From contig NZ_JASISR010000007.1 of NCBI RefSeq assembly GCF_030063245.1, positions 62,001 through 126,000 of the forward strand: a DNA stretch of 64,000 nucleotides, written 5' to 3'. This DNA comes from Paenarthrobacter sp. PH39-S1. GTDB taxonomy: Bacteria; Actinomycetota; Actinomycetes; Actinomycetales; Micrococcaceae. The notes beneath the pieces were generated by a model that was given only the letters and a program-made list of their open reading frames with translations, was not told the origin of the DNA and made no database searches. The translations under genes were made by a program, and so were the position numbers. This document shows positions 26,566 to 35,376 of this stretch, piece by piece (positions within the stretch are counted from its first letter, which is position 1; each line of letters opens with the position of its first letter).

Positions 26566-28475
26566 GGCCTACTTCGGGAATCACCTTAGGCGGCAGGTTC
26601 CAGCTCACATCACGCATTGCGATTGGTGGGATGGGCGAGGTCTGGCGGGCAAAGGACCTGGTCCTGGGCCGGACTGTGGCTATCAAAATCCTTAAGGAGG
26701 AGTACACGGGGGATCCGGGCTTCCGGGAGCGGTTCCGGGCGGAGGCCCGCCATACTGCCTTACTGAACCACGTCGGCATCGCCAATGTCTTTGATTATGG
26801 CGAAGAGGACGGCTCGGCGTACTTGGTGATGGAGCTGGTGCCCGGGGATCCGCTGTCCAGCATCATCGAACACGAACATGTGCTCTCCTCGGACCGGACG
26901 CTGTCGATCATTGCACAGACCGCCCGGGCGCTGTCCGTCGCGCATGCGCAGGGGCTGGTGCACCGGGATGTGAAGCCCGGAAACCTGTTGATCACTCCCG
27001 AGGGCCGCGTCAAGATCACCGACTTCGGCATCGCCCGGCTCGCGGACCAAGTCCCCCTCACCCAGACCGGCCAGGTCATGGGCACGGCGCAGTACCTGGC
27101 CCCGGAGCAGGCCACCGGGCAGATCGCCACCGGTTCCAGCGACATCTATTCCCTCGGCATCATCGGTTACGAGTGCATCACCGGCCATCGGCCTTTCTCC
27201 GGCGAATCGCAGATCGCGATTGCCCTGGCCCAGGTCAATGATGCCCCGCCGCCGCTGCCGGAAACCCTTCCGACCCCGGTCCGTGCCTTGCTGATGTCCA
27301 TGCTGGCCAAGGACCCGGCCAACCGTCCCGCCAATGCCAACAAACTGGCCGACGCGGCGGAGGCCATCCGCAACGGCGACATCAAGGCCGCCCATGCGGC
27401 CGCTCCTGGGATGCTGCTCTTCGAATCTACCACCGGGCCCATCACCGCGCCCGTGGACCTGCAGGGAACCGCCGCGACCACGGCTGTCCCGGCGGATCAA
27501 TCCGCCATGGCAACGTCGGCCCTGCCCACCGTGGCGGCCGCTGCCATCAGTGCCGAAGCCGGTAACGGCAATTCGCTCTCCCGCGTGGAGGCTCTGACGG
27601 CGGAGCGTGCCTGGGAGGATGACGACAACGGCGAATCCGACGGAGAGACTCCTGCCAGACGGGACCGCAGCCCGTGGACCTGGCCGCTTGTTGCCCTGAT
27701 CCTGCTGCTGCTCTTTGTCATCGCGATGGTGCTGCTGCAGCAGTTGGGAGTCTTCACGCCCAAGTCGACGCCGGTAACGTCCAGTCCCGGCACGAGTGCC
27801 ACCGTGACCCACGCTAGCGCGGCGCCGACCAGCACCAAGGTCAGTCCGACCGCCATCAGCCCCACAACAGCCCCTCCTACGACTGCCTCCGACTTGGTCA
27901 CGCTCTTCCCTGACCAGTACAACGGCAGGCCGTTCAGCGAAGTCCAGACCGCTCTCACCAATTTGGGGATGCAGGTGAAGGCCAATCCGGTCTTCGATTC
28001 GACTAACGCGGTCAACGTTGTCACGGGCATCGACCCGGCGGGAGCCGTCGAAAAGGGCAGCACCATCACGGTGACATACTCCAAGGGACCGGAAATGGTG
28101 ACTGTTCCCGCGGTCTCACCGGGTGCTACTGTCGCCGAGCTGAACAGTGCCCTTACCCAGGCAGGTCTCGTTCTCGGAACGGCTACCCAGCAGCCTAGTG
28201 ACACAGTGGCCAAAGGTGACGTGATCTCGGTGTCACCGCAGTCGGGTGTCTCCGTTGTCAAGGGTTCGGTGGTGAACTATGTAATCTCCTCCACCGGCCC
28301 ACGTGCGACGGTACCAACGCCCTGCAAGCCCGCCGAGACACCCGGAACCACGTGTACCGCCGCGCCCACCGCATCTGCACCTGTTGCCCCACAGGCACCC
28401 GCACCTGTTGCCCCACAGGCACCCGCACCTGTCGACCCCCAGGCACCTGCCCCCGCCCCGGCCCCCGCACCCTAG
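26562..28475 (+). CDS. pknA: PknA-like Ser/Thr protein kinase with two PASTA domains
   Basis: A 637-residue Hanks-type receptor kinase. The kinase domain spans about 10-270: G-loop [12 protein letters not shown], Lys in VAIKIL, catalytic [10 protein letters not shown], and DFGIARL. One transmembrane helix lies at about 372-392. Two extracellular PASTA repeats (about 447-585) should sense muropeptides or lipid II; M. tuberculosis PknA lacks PASTA, so this is a longer form. The C-terminus is a Pro/Ala tail containing three near-identical 8-residue units (APVAPQAP). GTG start overlaps the pbpA stop. Confidence 0.92.
   Translation: MRPTSGITLGGRFQLTSRIAIGGMGEVWRAKDLVLGRTVAIKILKEEYTGDPGFRERFRAEARHTALLNHVGIANVFDYGEEDGSAYLVMELVPGDPLSSIIEHEHVLSSDRTLSIIAQTARALSVAHAQGLVHRDVKPGNLLITPEGRVKITDFGIARLADQVPLTQTGQVMGTAQYLAPEQATGQIATGSSDIYSLGIIGYECITGHRPFSGESQIAIALAQVNDAPPPLPETLPTPVRALLMSMLAKDPANRPANANKLADAAEAIRNGDIKAAHAAAPGMLLFESTTGPITAPVDLQGTAATTAVPADQSAMATSALPTVAAAAISAEAGNGNSLSRVEALTAERAWEDDDNGESDGETPARRDRSPWTWPLVALILLLLFVIAMVLLQQLGVFTPKSTPVTSSPGTSATVTHASAAPTSTKVSPTAISPTTAPPTTASDLVTLFPDQYNGRPFSEVQTALTNLGMQVKANPVFDSTNAVNVVTGIDPAGAVEKGSTITVTYSKGPEMVTVPAVSPGATVAELNSALTQAGLVLGTATQQPSDTVAKGDVISVSPQSGVSVVKGSVVNYVISSTGPRATVPTPCKPAETPGTTCTAAPTASAPVAPQAPAPVAPQAPAPVDPQAPAPAPAPAP
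28377..28448 (+). repeat. 24-base tandem repeat in the pknA tail
   Basis: Three in-frame 24-base units (28377-28400, 28401-28424, 28425-28448) encode [16 protein letters not shown] and APVDPQAP. The first two units are identical, so the tail length may vary between strains by slippage. Confidence 0.85.
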
Positions 28476-28571
28476 GCAACCCGCCGCCGTCGTGCTTCAC
28501 CCGCAAGCACATAACCGCATCAGATTTAATGCATCACAATGACCTCGTCACACGGAAGGGACCGCTGATCC

Positions 28572-30527
28572 ATGAATATCCCGCGCGTCCTTAACGGTCG
28601 CTATGAACTGGGCCGGCTGCTGGGCCGCGGCGGCATGGCGGACGTCTACATGGGCCGGGACACCAGGCTTGGACGCACCGTGGCGGTCAAACTGCTGCGC
28701 GCGGACCTGGCCCGGGACCCGCAGCTGCAGGCCCGGTTCCGGCGTGAGGCACAGGCCGTGGCGGGACTGAACCACCCCTCGATCGTCGCGGTCTACGACA
28801 CGGGTGACCACAGTGTCGGTGACCCCCTGAGCGACGGCACCCGAATGCCGTTCATCGTGATGGAATACGTTTCCGGCCGGACGCTGAGGGACCTGGTCAG
28901 GAGCAAGGAACTGAGCATCGACCATGCGATCGACTACACCCTGGGCGTGCTGTCCGCGCTGGAGTACAGTCACCGTGCGGGCATCGTGCATCGGGACATT
29001 AAACCCGCCAATGTGATGGTCACCCAGGACGGAAATGCCGTCAAGGTGATGGACTTCGGCATTGCCCGTGCCATCGCCGATTCATCCGCCACCATGACGC
29101 AGACCCAGGCCGTGATCGGCACGGCACAGTACCTGTCGCCCGAGCAGGCGCGTGGAGAAACGGTGGATGAGCGCAGCGATCTTTACTCGGCCGCCTGCCT
29201 CTTTTACGAGTTGCTCACCGGACGCCCACCCTTCATGGGGGACAGCCCGGTTTCCGTGGCGTACCAGCATGTGCGCGAGACTCCCGAAGCGCCGAGCTAT
29301 TTCAACTCGTTGGTCTCGCCTGCGCTGGACAGCGTTGTGCTGCGCGCCCTGGAGAAGAATCGGGCCGATCGGTTCCAGAATGCTGCCGCTTTCCGTCGGG
29401 CATTACGGGCCGCCAAGGGCGGCGTGCAGCTGTCCCCCTTCTCCGCCAGCGAGGCGCCGACCGAAATGTACGGTCTCCAGCCCGCGCACACGCCGCCCGC
29501 GGTCACCGCCGTGAGCAGTGTCCCACGGCCTGCCGCGGCCGATCACCCGCACGACGGCGGCCCCTCCACCCGCGCGATGGCCAAGGTGCTCGCCGGAGGC
29601 CCCCTCACCACCGGGGACGCCCCGGATGAGGATCCTGACGCGCTGCCGCTGGGACTTCCCGCGGAGAAGGAGCGGGACCGGACTTCCAAGCGGCGCCGCC
29701 GGGCATGGATTGTTACACTTTTTGTCCTGCTGGCCCTGATGCTGGCCGGGGGCGGCGTGCTCGCTTACGGCCTATTCAATGCAAAACCGGCGGCGACGGT
29801 CCAGATCCAAATCCCCACCGTGCGCACCATGGCGGAGACGGATGCGATGGCCAAACTATACAGCGACGACCTGCGGCCTACGCTGCAGCGCCGCTATGAT
29901 GAGGCGCTTCCCAAGGGGCAGGCAATTGGTACGGATCCCACCGCCGGGCAGCGGGTGGATCCACGGTCCAGCATCAAATTGATTATTTCCGATGGGCCGT
30001 CCACCGTGCAGATTCCCAGTTCCCTGGTGAACGTCACCGAGGCGACCGCTCGGGACGCGATCAAGGCGCTGGGGCTGCTTCCGGGCGAGACGAAGCAAGT
30101 CAATGACGGAACCATCGGCGCTGGCCTGGTGGTGACCACGAGTCCCTCCCCCGGACAGGTCGCGGCGGCAGGGTCAAAAGTGGATCTGATGGTATCCACC
30201 GGCAAGGTCACGATGCCCTCGCTGTTTGGCTTCACGCAGGCGGAAGCCGAACAGGCCGTCAAGAACGCCTCCGGCACTCTACAGATGGCCTTTGTGGAGA
30301 AGGAGAATTCGGTGGTGGAGGCGGGCAAGGTGACCAATCAGTCCGCCGACGCCGGCTCCAGCGTCGATCAGTTCTCCACCATCACGGTGGAAATTGCCTC
30401 GGCCCCTGCACCACCACCACTCCCGACCTCAACGCCAACACCCACACCCACAGCGTCAGCGACGCCGTCGGACTGCGCTTCCAAGAAGAACAAGGACTGC
30501 ACGGCATCGGGGGCGCCGAAAGGCTGA
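28572..30527 (+). CDS. pknB: PknB: Ser/Thr protein kinase with three PASTA domains
   Basis: A 651-residue transmembrane kinase that senses cell-wall fragments and controls growth and division. Kinase domain about 9-272: LLGRGGMADVYMGRD, VAVKLL, HRDIKPANVMV, DFGIARA and an activation loop with TQTQAVIGTAQY carrying the autophosphorylated Thr. A juxtamembrane linker leads to one transmembrane helix near 377-400, then three PASTA repeats at about 410-600 and a Pro/Thr/Ser tail. It starts 96 bases after pknA, the only real gap in the operon, with AAGGGACC upstream of the ATG. Confidence 0.95.
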   Translation: MNIPRVLNGRYELGRLLGRGGMADVYMGRDTRLGRTVAVKLLRADLARDPQLQARFRREAQAVAGLNHPSIVAVYDTGDHSVGDPLSDGTRMPFIVMEYVSGRTLRDLVRSKELSIDHAIDYTLGVLSALEYSHRAGIVHRDIKPANVMVTQDGNAVKVMDFGIARAIADSSATMTQTQAVIGTAQYLSPEQARGETVDERSDLYSAACLFYELLTGRPPFMGDSPVSVAYQHVRETPEAPSYFNSLVSPALDSVVLRALEKNRADRFQNAAAFRRALRAAKGGVQLSPFSASEAPTEMYGLQPAHTPPAVTAVSSVPRPAAADHPHDGGPSTRAMAKVLAGGPLTTGDAPDEDPDALPLGLPAEKERDRTSKRRRRAWIVTLFVLLALMLAGGGVLAYGLFNAKPAATVQIQIPTVRTMAETDAMAKLYSDDLRPTLQRRYDEALPKGQAIGTDPTAGQRVDPRSSIKLIISDGPSTVQIPSSLVNVTEATARDAIKALGLLPGETKQVNDGTIGAGLVVTTSPSPGQVAAAGSKVDLMVSTGKVTMPSLFGFTQAEAEQAVKNASGTLQMAFVEKENSVVEAGKVTNQSADAGSSVDQFSTITVEIASAPAPPPLPTSTPTPTPTASATPSDCASKKNKDCTASGAPKG

Positions 30528-30555
30528 CCGCCGCCTCCGAGGGACAGGTGCCCCG

Positions 30556-31194
30556 TTATTTGCTGATCAACGGACTCATTCCGGCAGCCTTGGCCGCCGC
30601 TCCGGCCAGACCCAGGGACTCCAGCCAATTGCCCAGCATCAGGTATCCGCCTTCGGTCAGCACCGACTCTGGATGGAACTGCACGCCATACAGTGGGGCG
30701 GTGCGGTGGGCCAGACCCATGACCACGCCATTAGGCGTTGCCGCCGTGATCTCCAGCTCGGCCGGAATTGTCTCCCGCACGGCCGCCAGCGAGTGGTAGC
30801 GCGTCGCGGTGAAGGGGCTCGGCAGACCGGCGAAGACGTTCCGCCCTACATGTTCCACCGGGGACGTCTTGCCGTGCATCAGTTCCGGGGCGTGCGTCAC
30901 CCTGCCGCCGTAGGCCTCCGCCAGCGCCTGATGGCCCAGACAGACCCCCAGCATGGGCTTGGCCTCGTGCCCGCACCATTTGATCAGCTCGATGCAGATG
31001 CCTGCCTCGGCCGGGGTCCCCGGGCCGGGCGAAATCAGAACGCCGTCCCTTGGGCCGGCGAGTTCCATGGCCTCGGCCAGTGTCACGTCGTCGTTGCGTA
31101 CCACGGTGGTTTCGGCACCGAGCTGCTGAAGGTATCCCACGAGGGTGTAGACGAAACTGTCGTAGTTGTCGACGACTAAAATGCGTGTGCTCAT
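30556..31194 (-). CDS. trpG: Anthranilate/aminodeoxychorismate synthase glutamine amidotransferase
   Basis: A 212-residue class I glutamine amidotransferase that supplies ammonia to chorismate-using synthases for tryptophan or folate. The oxyanion loop is SPGPGTPAEAG, the nucleophile Cys is in GVCLGHQALAEAYGG (about residue 80), and the catalytic His-Glu is in YGVQFHPESVLTEGG (about 175). The same gene sits beside pknB in mycobacteria, where it is named trpG. It is convergent with pknB, with only 28 bases between the stops. No partner subunit gene is in the window. Confidence 0.9.
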   Translation of the reverse strand: MSTRILVVDNYDSFVYTLVGYLQQLGAETTVVRNDDVTLAEAMELAGPRDGVLISPGPGTPAEAGICIELIKWCGHEAKPMLGVCLGHQALAEAYGGRVTHAPELMHGKTSPVEHVGRNVFAGLPSPFTATRYHSLAAVRETIPAELEITAATPNGVVMGLAHRTAPLYGVQFHPESVLTEGGYLMLGNWLESLGLAGAAAKAAGMSPLISK

Positions 31195-31463
31195 GGTTTT
31201 CTGGCACCTATCGTTGAGTCGGTGAGCGGATTGAACTGTGAACGCCGACGAAATACGCAGACCATCAGCAGCAGTACCGTCTTCCTGGATTCCGCTTCGA
31301 GTCCCGGTGACCCGATTTCGCCGCGCTTACAGCTAGAATTGCAGCCAGCAACCGAACAGATCCGGTCCGGTGGACTGCCCCCCCTATGCAGGATATCAAG
31401 CGTCCGGACTGCCCCCAATACAGCAAGAGCGCACCACTGGTGCCTGCCCGTCAAGGAGATCCT

Positions 31464-31718
31464 GTGCCCGAGTCAAAATCGCGCCGCCAGCCAAGCCGTG
31501 GCGGCCAGAAGCAGCCGGCAGCCAAGGCAAACATGCCCAACGCCGTCTGGTTCAAGCCCGTTATGTTCGGACTTATGCTGATCGGGCTTTTCTGGATCAT
31601 TGTCTTTTACATCAGCAACGGCGCATTCCCACTGCCGAACATCGGCAATGGGAATATCCTGATCGGCTTCGCAATCGCCATTGCCGGTTTTTTGATGACC
31701 ACCCGCTGGCGGTCCTAG
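31464..31718 (+). CDS. crgA: CrgA: cell division protein
   Basis: An 84-residue membrane protein of the actinobacterial divisome with two transmembrane helices (FGLMLIGLFWIIVFYI near 34 and NILIGFAIAIAGFLMT near 63) after a short basic N-terminus. CrgA interacts with FtsZ, FtsQ, FtsI and CwsA in mycobacteria and inhibits premature Z-ring formation in Streptomyces. GTG at 31464 follows AAGGAGATCCT; an upstream ATG at 31386 in the same frame lacks a site. Confidence 0.92.
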   Translation: MPESKSRRQPSRGGQKQPAAKANMPNAVWFKPVMFGLMLIGLFWIIVFYISNGAFPLPNIGNGNILIGFAIAIAGFLMTTRWRS

Positions 31719-31860
31719 CTCCGGGCCGACCCGAACCGACGCAGGCCCGGCCCGGCCGGGGCCGGCTGAGAGCGCCTTTCCACGGGTAACGGGAACGACG
31801 ACGACGGCGGGGGTCCTTTTGGGGAAGCTGTCACCGTTTCGTGACGGAACTAATCGTTCC

Positions 31861-31920
31861 TGACCGGGCCGCTACTGGCCGTCCCGCTACTGACCGGGCC
31901 GCTACTGACCGGGCCGCTAC
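31861..31920. repeat. 15-base tandem repeat, four units
   Basis: Units at 31861-31875, 31876-31890, 31891-31905 and 31906-31920 follow TG[A/G]CCG[G/T][G/C]CCGCTAC; three are identical. The last unit contains the stop codon of the YG-repeat protein gene (31917-31919), so the array extends directly from the gene end. Confidence 0.85.
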
Positions 31921-32327
31921 TGGCCGTCCTTGGCAGACCTGTTCCGCGGCTCCACGGTTCCCCCGGTCCCGTAGTCACCCTCGGCGTACTGCCCAACCTC
32001 GAATTCGCCGGTGCGTGGCGGCACCGCACCGGCCTCGCCGTAATCAGCCTCCACAAATCGACCGGTTTCCTCCGCCGCGCCAGGTTCCTCTGCGCCGCCC
32101 TCGCTGCCGGCCTTCCCGTAGTCGCCCTCGACGTAATGACCCTCGCCCGATCCGGCACGGTGCCCGGGCTCGCTGCCGGCTTTGCCGTAGGAACCCTTAA
32201 CGTAGCGGCCGCGGTCCTCGCCCCCATTCGGCACGACGGCGCCGTCGTCAGGTACGACGCTGGGGTCAGGCTCGTCGGCGCCGCCATGCGACCCCGCAGT
32301 TTCTTCAAAATCGCTGTTCCTGGTCAT
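31917..32327 (-). CDS. YxxGxYGxxG-repeat hypothetical protein
   Basis: A 136-residue acidic, hydrophilic protein without signal peptide or membrane segment. Its second half has four imperfect repeats: GRYVKGSYGKAG, GHYVEGDYGKAG, GRFVEADYGEAG and GQYAEGDYGTGG, separated by Glu/Gly/Ala-rich spacers. The periodicity suggests a disordered or beta-ribbon protein; I know no function. ATG at 32327 follows GGAAAGG. It lies in a run of small hypothetical genes on the minus strand. Confidence 0.7.
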   Translation of the reverse strand: MTRNSDFEETAGSHGGADEPDPSVVPDDGAVVPNGGEDRGRYVKGSYGKAGSEPGHRAGSGEGHYVEGDYGKAGSEGGAEEPGAAEETGRFVEADYGEAGAVPPRTGEFEVGQYAEGDYGTGGTVEPRNRSAKDGQ

Positions 32328-32757
32328 CGATCTGCCTTTCCCACGATGCGGACTGCTTCTGTTCTGACGCAATCCCAGTCTACGGACGGCCGGCCTGCCG
32401 GAATAGGGCAGGTGCCAAAGCGGGCAGCCGTGATGTGGCGCCCTGGCCTGCCCGGGAAGTAAGTCCTTGCCCTGGAGTTGATGCCGCCATTTGGGTGTAA
32501 TCCTCGCAGTAGCTGTCATTTCGATCCATGCCCACGCCGATGGGCCAGTGGATGAGTGGTGGAAGAGTGGGTCTTCGCAGCCGGAGCCGACCAGGCCGAT
32601 TCTCGCCGTGAGCGCGTTGGCGACCTCTGAACGGGTGCAGTCGCCTTCGGACATTCAGCGCGGCCGTTGTCACTGGTGGCTGGCCTCGGTATTCGTGAGG
32701 CTAGCGCTCGAGAGCCGATGCTGTCAGATTTGCAGTTTTTCGACGCCCCGCGGAGAA
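32328..32757. other. Gene-free spacer
   Basis: Open frames cross this stretch on both strands but none has a ribosome site, conserved motif or consistent codon use that I can support. It lies upstream of the YG-repeat gene and presumably holds its promoter. Confidence 0.4.
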
Positions 32758-33054
32758 TCAATCATCTTCGGTAAGATACTTCTCGCCGCTTTCTGATTCG
32801 TGACTGGTGAATTTTCTGTCCATTTCGGTCATGGCAGCCGATTCAGCCTCGCTCGGGGGTTTTACCGGATCGTCGACAGCTGAACGATCCGCGTCCCCGA
32901 AAATCGCTCCGAGCCCTTTGGCATCCTTAGTCACTTCACCAGGAGCCAAGTTTTCAGGGGAACCACGACGGTTGTCGGATTCTTTACCCCTTGCCTCCGA
33001 AGAACCACGAACAGTGGAACCGGGCTCTTCCTCATGAACTTCTTCATTCGCCAT
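32758..33054 (-). CDS. Acidic hypothetical protein
   Basis: A 98-residue, highly charged protein rich in Glu, Asp, Lys and Ser, starting MANEEVHEEEPGSTV and ending GEKYLTEDD. It has no cysteine and no hydrophobic segment, and is probably disordered. I accept it because AGAAGGAAT stands at good distance before the ATG at 33054 and codon use is regular. It may belong with the neighbouring YG-repeat and SRPBCC genes. Function unknown. Confidence 0.6.
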   Translation of the reverse strand: MANEEVHEEEPGSTVRGSSEARGKESDNRRGSPENLAPGEVTKDAKGLGAIFGDADRSAVDDPVKPPSEAESAAMTEMDRKFTSHESESGEKYLTEDD

Positions 33055-33126
33055 TTTAGATTCCTTCTAATCCGTCGAGCCGGGCGTAAATCTTCATCAT
33101 ATCGACCGAGTTCCAACAGGCCCAGC

Positions 33127-33300
33127 ATGGCTCTGGCCGAGCCGCCCTTCCAGTTCATCGCCGAGGTTGAGGTCGGCGCTTATAGCCTCACAGCGACTGT
33201 CCTGGAACACGACGGAGCGGAGGCCGTCGTTTGGCTCCGCTCCGTCGGCCTATGGCCGCCCCATGATCCGCAGCCGCCGCTTCCTAGTGTTGCCCGCTGA
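33127..33300 (+). CDS. Possible small protein, weak support
   Basis: A 57-residue frame from ATG at 33127 (MALAEPPFQFIAEVEVGAYS onward) has an alternating hydrophobic pattern and GC-rich third positions like a real gene. It lacks a good ribosome site, matches no family I know, and its end overlaps the convergent SRPBCC gene by 17 bases. It could be a remnant or a chance frame. Confidence 0.3.
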   Translation: MALAEPPFQFIAEVEVGAYSLTATVLEHDGAEAVVWLRSVGLWPPHDPQPPLPSVAR

Positions 33301-34210
33301 CGTTTCCGCCCGGCAGGTTTGGCGGAAGAATCCGACTGCCAGTGTCAACGTCGTCTTCACGGTCTGCCACGCTCTTGGTGTCACTCTCTGCGGTTCCATC
33401 CGAATCGCCGCCGACATCGATGAGGCCATTGGTCTGGTCGAAGGGGTGCGCATCGGATCTCTCGCCGGCAGGCATTGGCAGGCGCGCACCGCCCGCAACA
33501 GCGTCATCGGCTGCGATGACATGACCCGGCGTCGCCGCATAGGCGTCCTCCGGCCGGTTCGGGGCAACAACCTCAGGAGCGACCGTATCCGTCTTTTCCT
33601 TCGAGTCTTTGCCGGACGCCGCTGCAGCGACCCCCACGGCCGCTGCTGCAGCAGCCAATCCGATACCGGCCGCCACCTTCCCGGATACGCCGGCCTTGCC
33701 GCTGTCCCCTTGTGATTGGTCGGCGTCCCTCACACCAGGTGTTCCGACGGCTGCGCCTTCGCTGATCGTCCCCCGCCAGGCTCCGGAGGCGTACCCCTCC
33801 GCCTCGATAAATGTCTTGAACCGGTCCAGATCACCTGCCGCCTGGTTCTCCACCACGTTCAGCTTGTCACCTATCTTCTCCACCAACCCCTCCGGCTCAT
33901 AGTCGAGGGACAGATGAACCTGCGTCTGCCCGCCTCCCACGTCCTCGAACGTCACCGAACCCGCGTTGGTGGCGCCCTCAGTCGCTGCCCAGGCGATCTT
34001 ACGGTCCGGCACCTGCTCCAGAATTTTGGCCTCCCATTTCCGGCGCACGCCGGCGATTTCAGCAACCCATTCCAGCCGGTCATCGCTGAGATGGGTCACG
34101 CTTTTCACCCCACCCATGAAGTGGGGGAAGTCCTCGAACTGGGTCCATTGGTTGTACGCAGTGCTCACCGGCACGTTCACCATGACATTTTTCTCAACCT
34201 TCGTACTCAC
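33284..34210 (-). CDS. SRPBCC (polyketide cyclase/START-like) protein with Ala/Asp-rich C-terminal extension
   Basis: A 308-residue protein. The first ~145 residues form an SRPBCC hydrophobic-pocket domain: VEKNVMVNVPVSTAYNQWTQ, FEDFPHFMGGVKSV, RKIAWAATEGATNAGSV and a C-terminal helix. After it come a Gly-rich linker, one Ala/Gly/Val hydrophobic stretch (KVAAGIGLAAAAAAVGVAAA) that might insert in a membrane, and a disordered acidic tail. GTG at 34210 is chosen for the GGAGACGTT site before it; an upstream in-frame start at 34276 extends past this site without one. The ligand is unknown. Confidence 0.78.
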   Translation of the reverse strand: MSTKVEKNVMVNVPVSTAYNQWTQFEDFPHFMGGVKSVTHLSDDRLEWVAEIAGVRRKWEAKILEQVPDRKIAWAATEGATNAGSVTFEDVGGGQTQVHLSLDYEPEGLVEKIGDKLNVVENQAAGDLDRFKTFIEAEGYASGAWRGTISEGAAVGTPGVRDADQSQGDSGKAGVSGKVAAGIGLAAAAAAVGVAAAASGKDSKEKTDTVAPEVVAPNRPEDAYAATPGHVIAADDAVAGGARLPMPAGERSDAHPFDQTNGLIDVGGDSDGTAESDTKSVADREDDVDTGSRILPPNLPGGNVSGQH

Positions 34211-34385
34211 AACGTCTCCTTCGACCGGAACGACAGGGATGACGATCGTGGATTCAATCGTCAGTACGCTTACCATACTCCCGTCCCGGGTGATGGGTCA
34301 TGTTCCTGGGTTGGCCAGCTAAACCACGACGACGATGAAGGTGCCACGACGAGAGACCTGCCATGCGTCCCTCGGGCGCCTCCAA

Positions 34386-34425
34386 GCCTCCACGCCTCCA
34401 CGCCTCCACGCCTCCACGCCTCCAC
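34386..34425. repeat. 8-base tandem repeat, five units
   Basis: GCCTCCAC occurs five times in a row (34386-34425), flanked by a partial unit CCTCCAAG. It lies between the SRPBCC gene and the DnaA-box cluster. No role is evident. Confidence 0.85.
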
Positions 34426-34490
34426 GCTGACGGAACGGGACGCGACCACGCGAAACCCTGATTCCTACATTCGATAGCGGAGACCCAGAT

Positions 34491-34720
34491 TTATCCCCAG
34501 CGTGTTGACATACTTATCCACAGGGGTGGACAAGTTGCTCGGGAAAAACGTCGAATTTGCGCATTGCCAGGGGCTCGCCGCGTGCATAGCTGTGAATGAC
34601 AGCTATGTAAGTTATACCCATTGTGGATAGCGCTGTGGATAAGTGGATAACCCATCACGGATGAGGAATCGAACTACAGACGTGTAACTTATGCCCAGCT
34701 GTGGATAGACCTGTGGATAA
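34491..34720. promoter_or_regulatory. Off-origin DnaA-box cluster
   Basis: Seven DnaA-box-like 9-mers lie within 230 bases. Three are perfect TTATCCACA: 34514-34522 (plus), 34634-34642 and 34712-34720 (minus). Near matches are TTATCCCCA 34491-34499, CTATCCACA 34622-34630 and 34700-34708 (minus), and TTATCCACT 34642-34650 (minus). A two-box module is duplicated (34612-34642 and 34689-34720). A 9-base inverted repeat lies at 34585-34607. The cluster sits about 16 kb from dnaA, between the SRPBCC gene and the flavin reductase gene. Role as DnaA titration or reactivation site, or as a regulatory site, is inferred. Confidence 0.8.
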
Positions 34721-34751
34721 CCGGCTGGTCCGGGCGTGGCACGATGGAGAG

Positions 34752-35303
34752 ATGGAAAATCCGGAGCCGCTTCAGAGCCGCCTGCTGACATCACCGGAAC
34801 CGTCGGACGAGGACATTGCGCTCTACCGCGGGCTCAGCGCCGACGCAGCTTCCGGGGTCGCGGTCGTCAGTACCGTGGTGCGTGGGCGCGATTACGCCGC
34901 GACGGTGAGCGGGTTCCTTTCGGTCTCCTATGATCCCCCGACTATGCTGGTGTGCCTCTATGCTGAGTCCCGTATTGCAGAGGCTGTCAGGACATCGGGC
35001 AGCTGGGCGTTGAGCCTGCTTGGCAGCACGCATCAGGGCGTGGCTAACTGGCTCGCCAGCCCAGGAACTCCCTTGGAGGGGTTGCTGGCACAGGTACCAT
35101 ACCGCCGCGGAAAGGCGACGGGCGCCGCCGTCGTCGACGGTTCCTTGACGTATTTCGAAGTGCGAAGCACTGCTGTCCACACGGCGGCAACCCACCTCAT
35201 TATCGTGGGCGAGGTAGTGGCCATGGGCAGCATCGCCTCGGGAATCAACGCCATGGATCCACTGATTCATTTCGGCTCTGCCTACCGGCAGCTGGCTCAA
35301 TAG
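34752..35303 (+). CDS. Flavin reductase-like protein
   Basis: A 183-residue protein of the flavin reductase (split-barrel, HpaC/PheA2-like) family: FRGLSADAASGVAVVST-type start, then DYAATVSGFLSVSYDPPTML near 50-70 where FMN is bound, a SWALSLLGSTHQGVANWL stretch and HLIIVGEVVAMG near the end. Such enzymes reduce FMN or FAD for a partner oxygenase; no partner is adjacent. ATG at 34752 follows GGAGAG. Its promoter must lie within or beside the DnaA-box cluster, so DnaA could affect its expression. Confidence 0.82.
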   Translation: MENPEPLQSRLLTSPEPSDEDIALYRGLSADAASGVAVVSTVVRGRDYAATVSGFLSVSYDPPTMLVCLYAESRIAEAVRTSGSWALSLLGSTHQGVANWLASPGTPLEGLLAQVPYRRGKATGAAVVDGSLTYFEVRSTAVHTAATHLIIVGEVVAMGSIASGINAMDPLIHFGSAYRQLAQ

Positions 35304-35376
35304 CGGATCAAGCGTTTCGGCCCTGGAGCTCCGTCCGGCGGGAGGCTAACGGACAGCGTAGGCGGAAGCCAAGGGC

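Noticed and set aside
31195-31463. Possible sortase or other gene between trpG and crgA, as in some actinobacteria
   Set aside because: The spacer is only 269 bases and no frame in it matches a sortase.
34386-34425. Short tandem repeats considered as a CRISPR array
   Set aside because: Units are 8 bases long and directly adjacent without spacers, and no cas gene is in the window.
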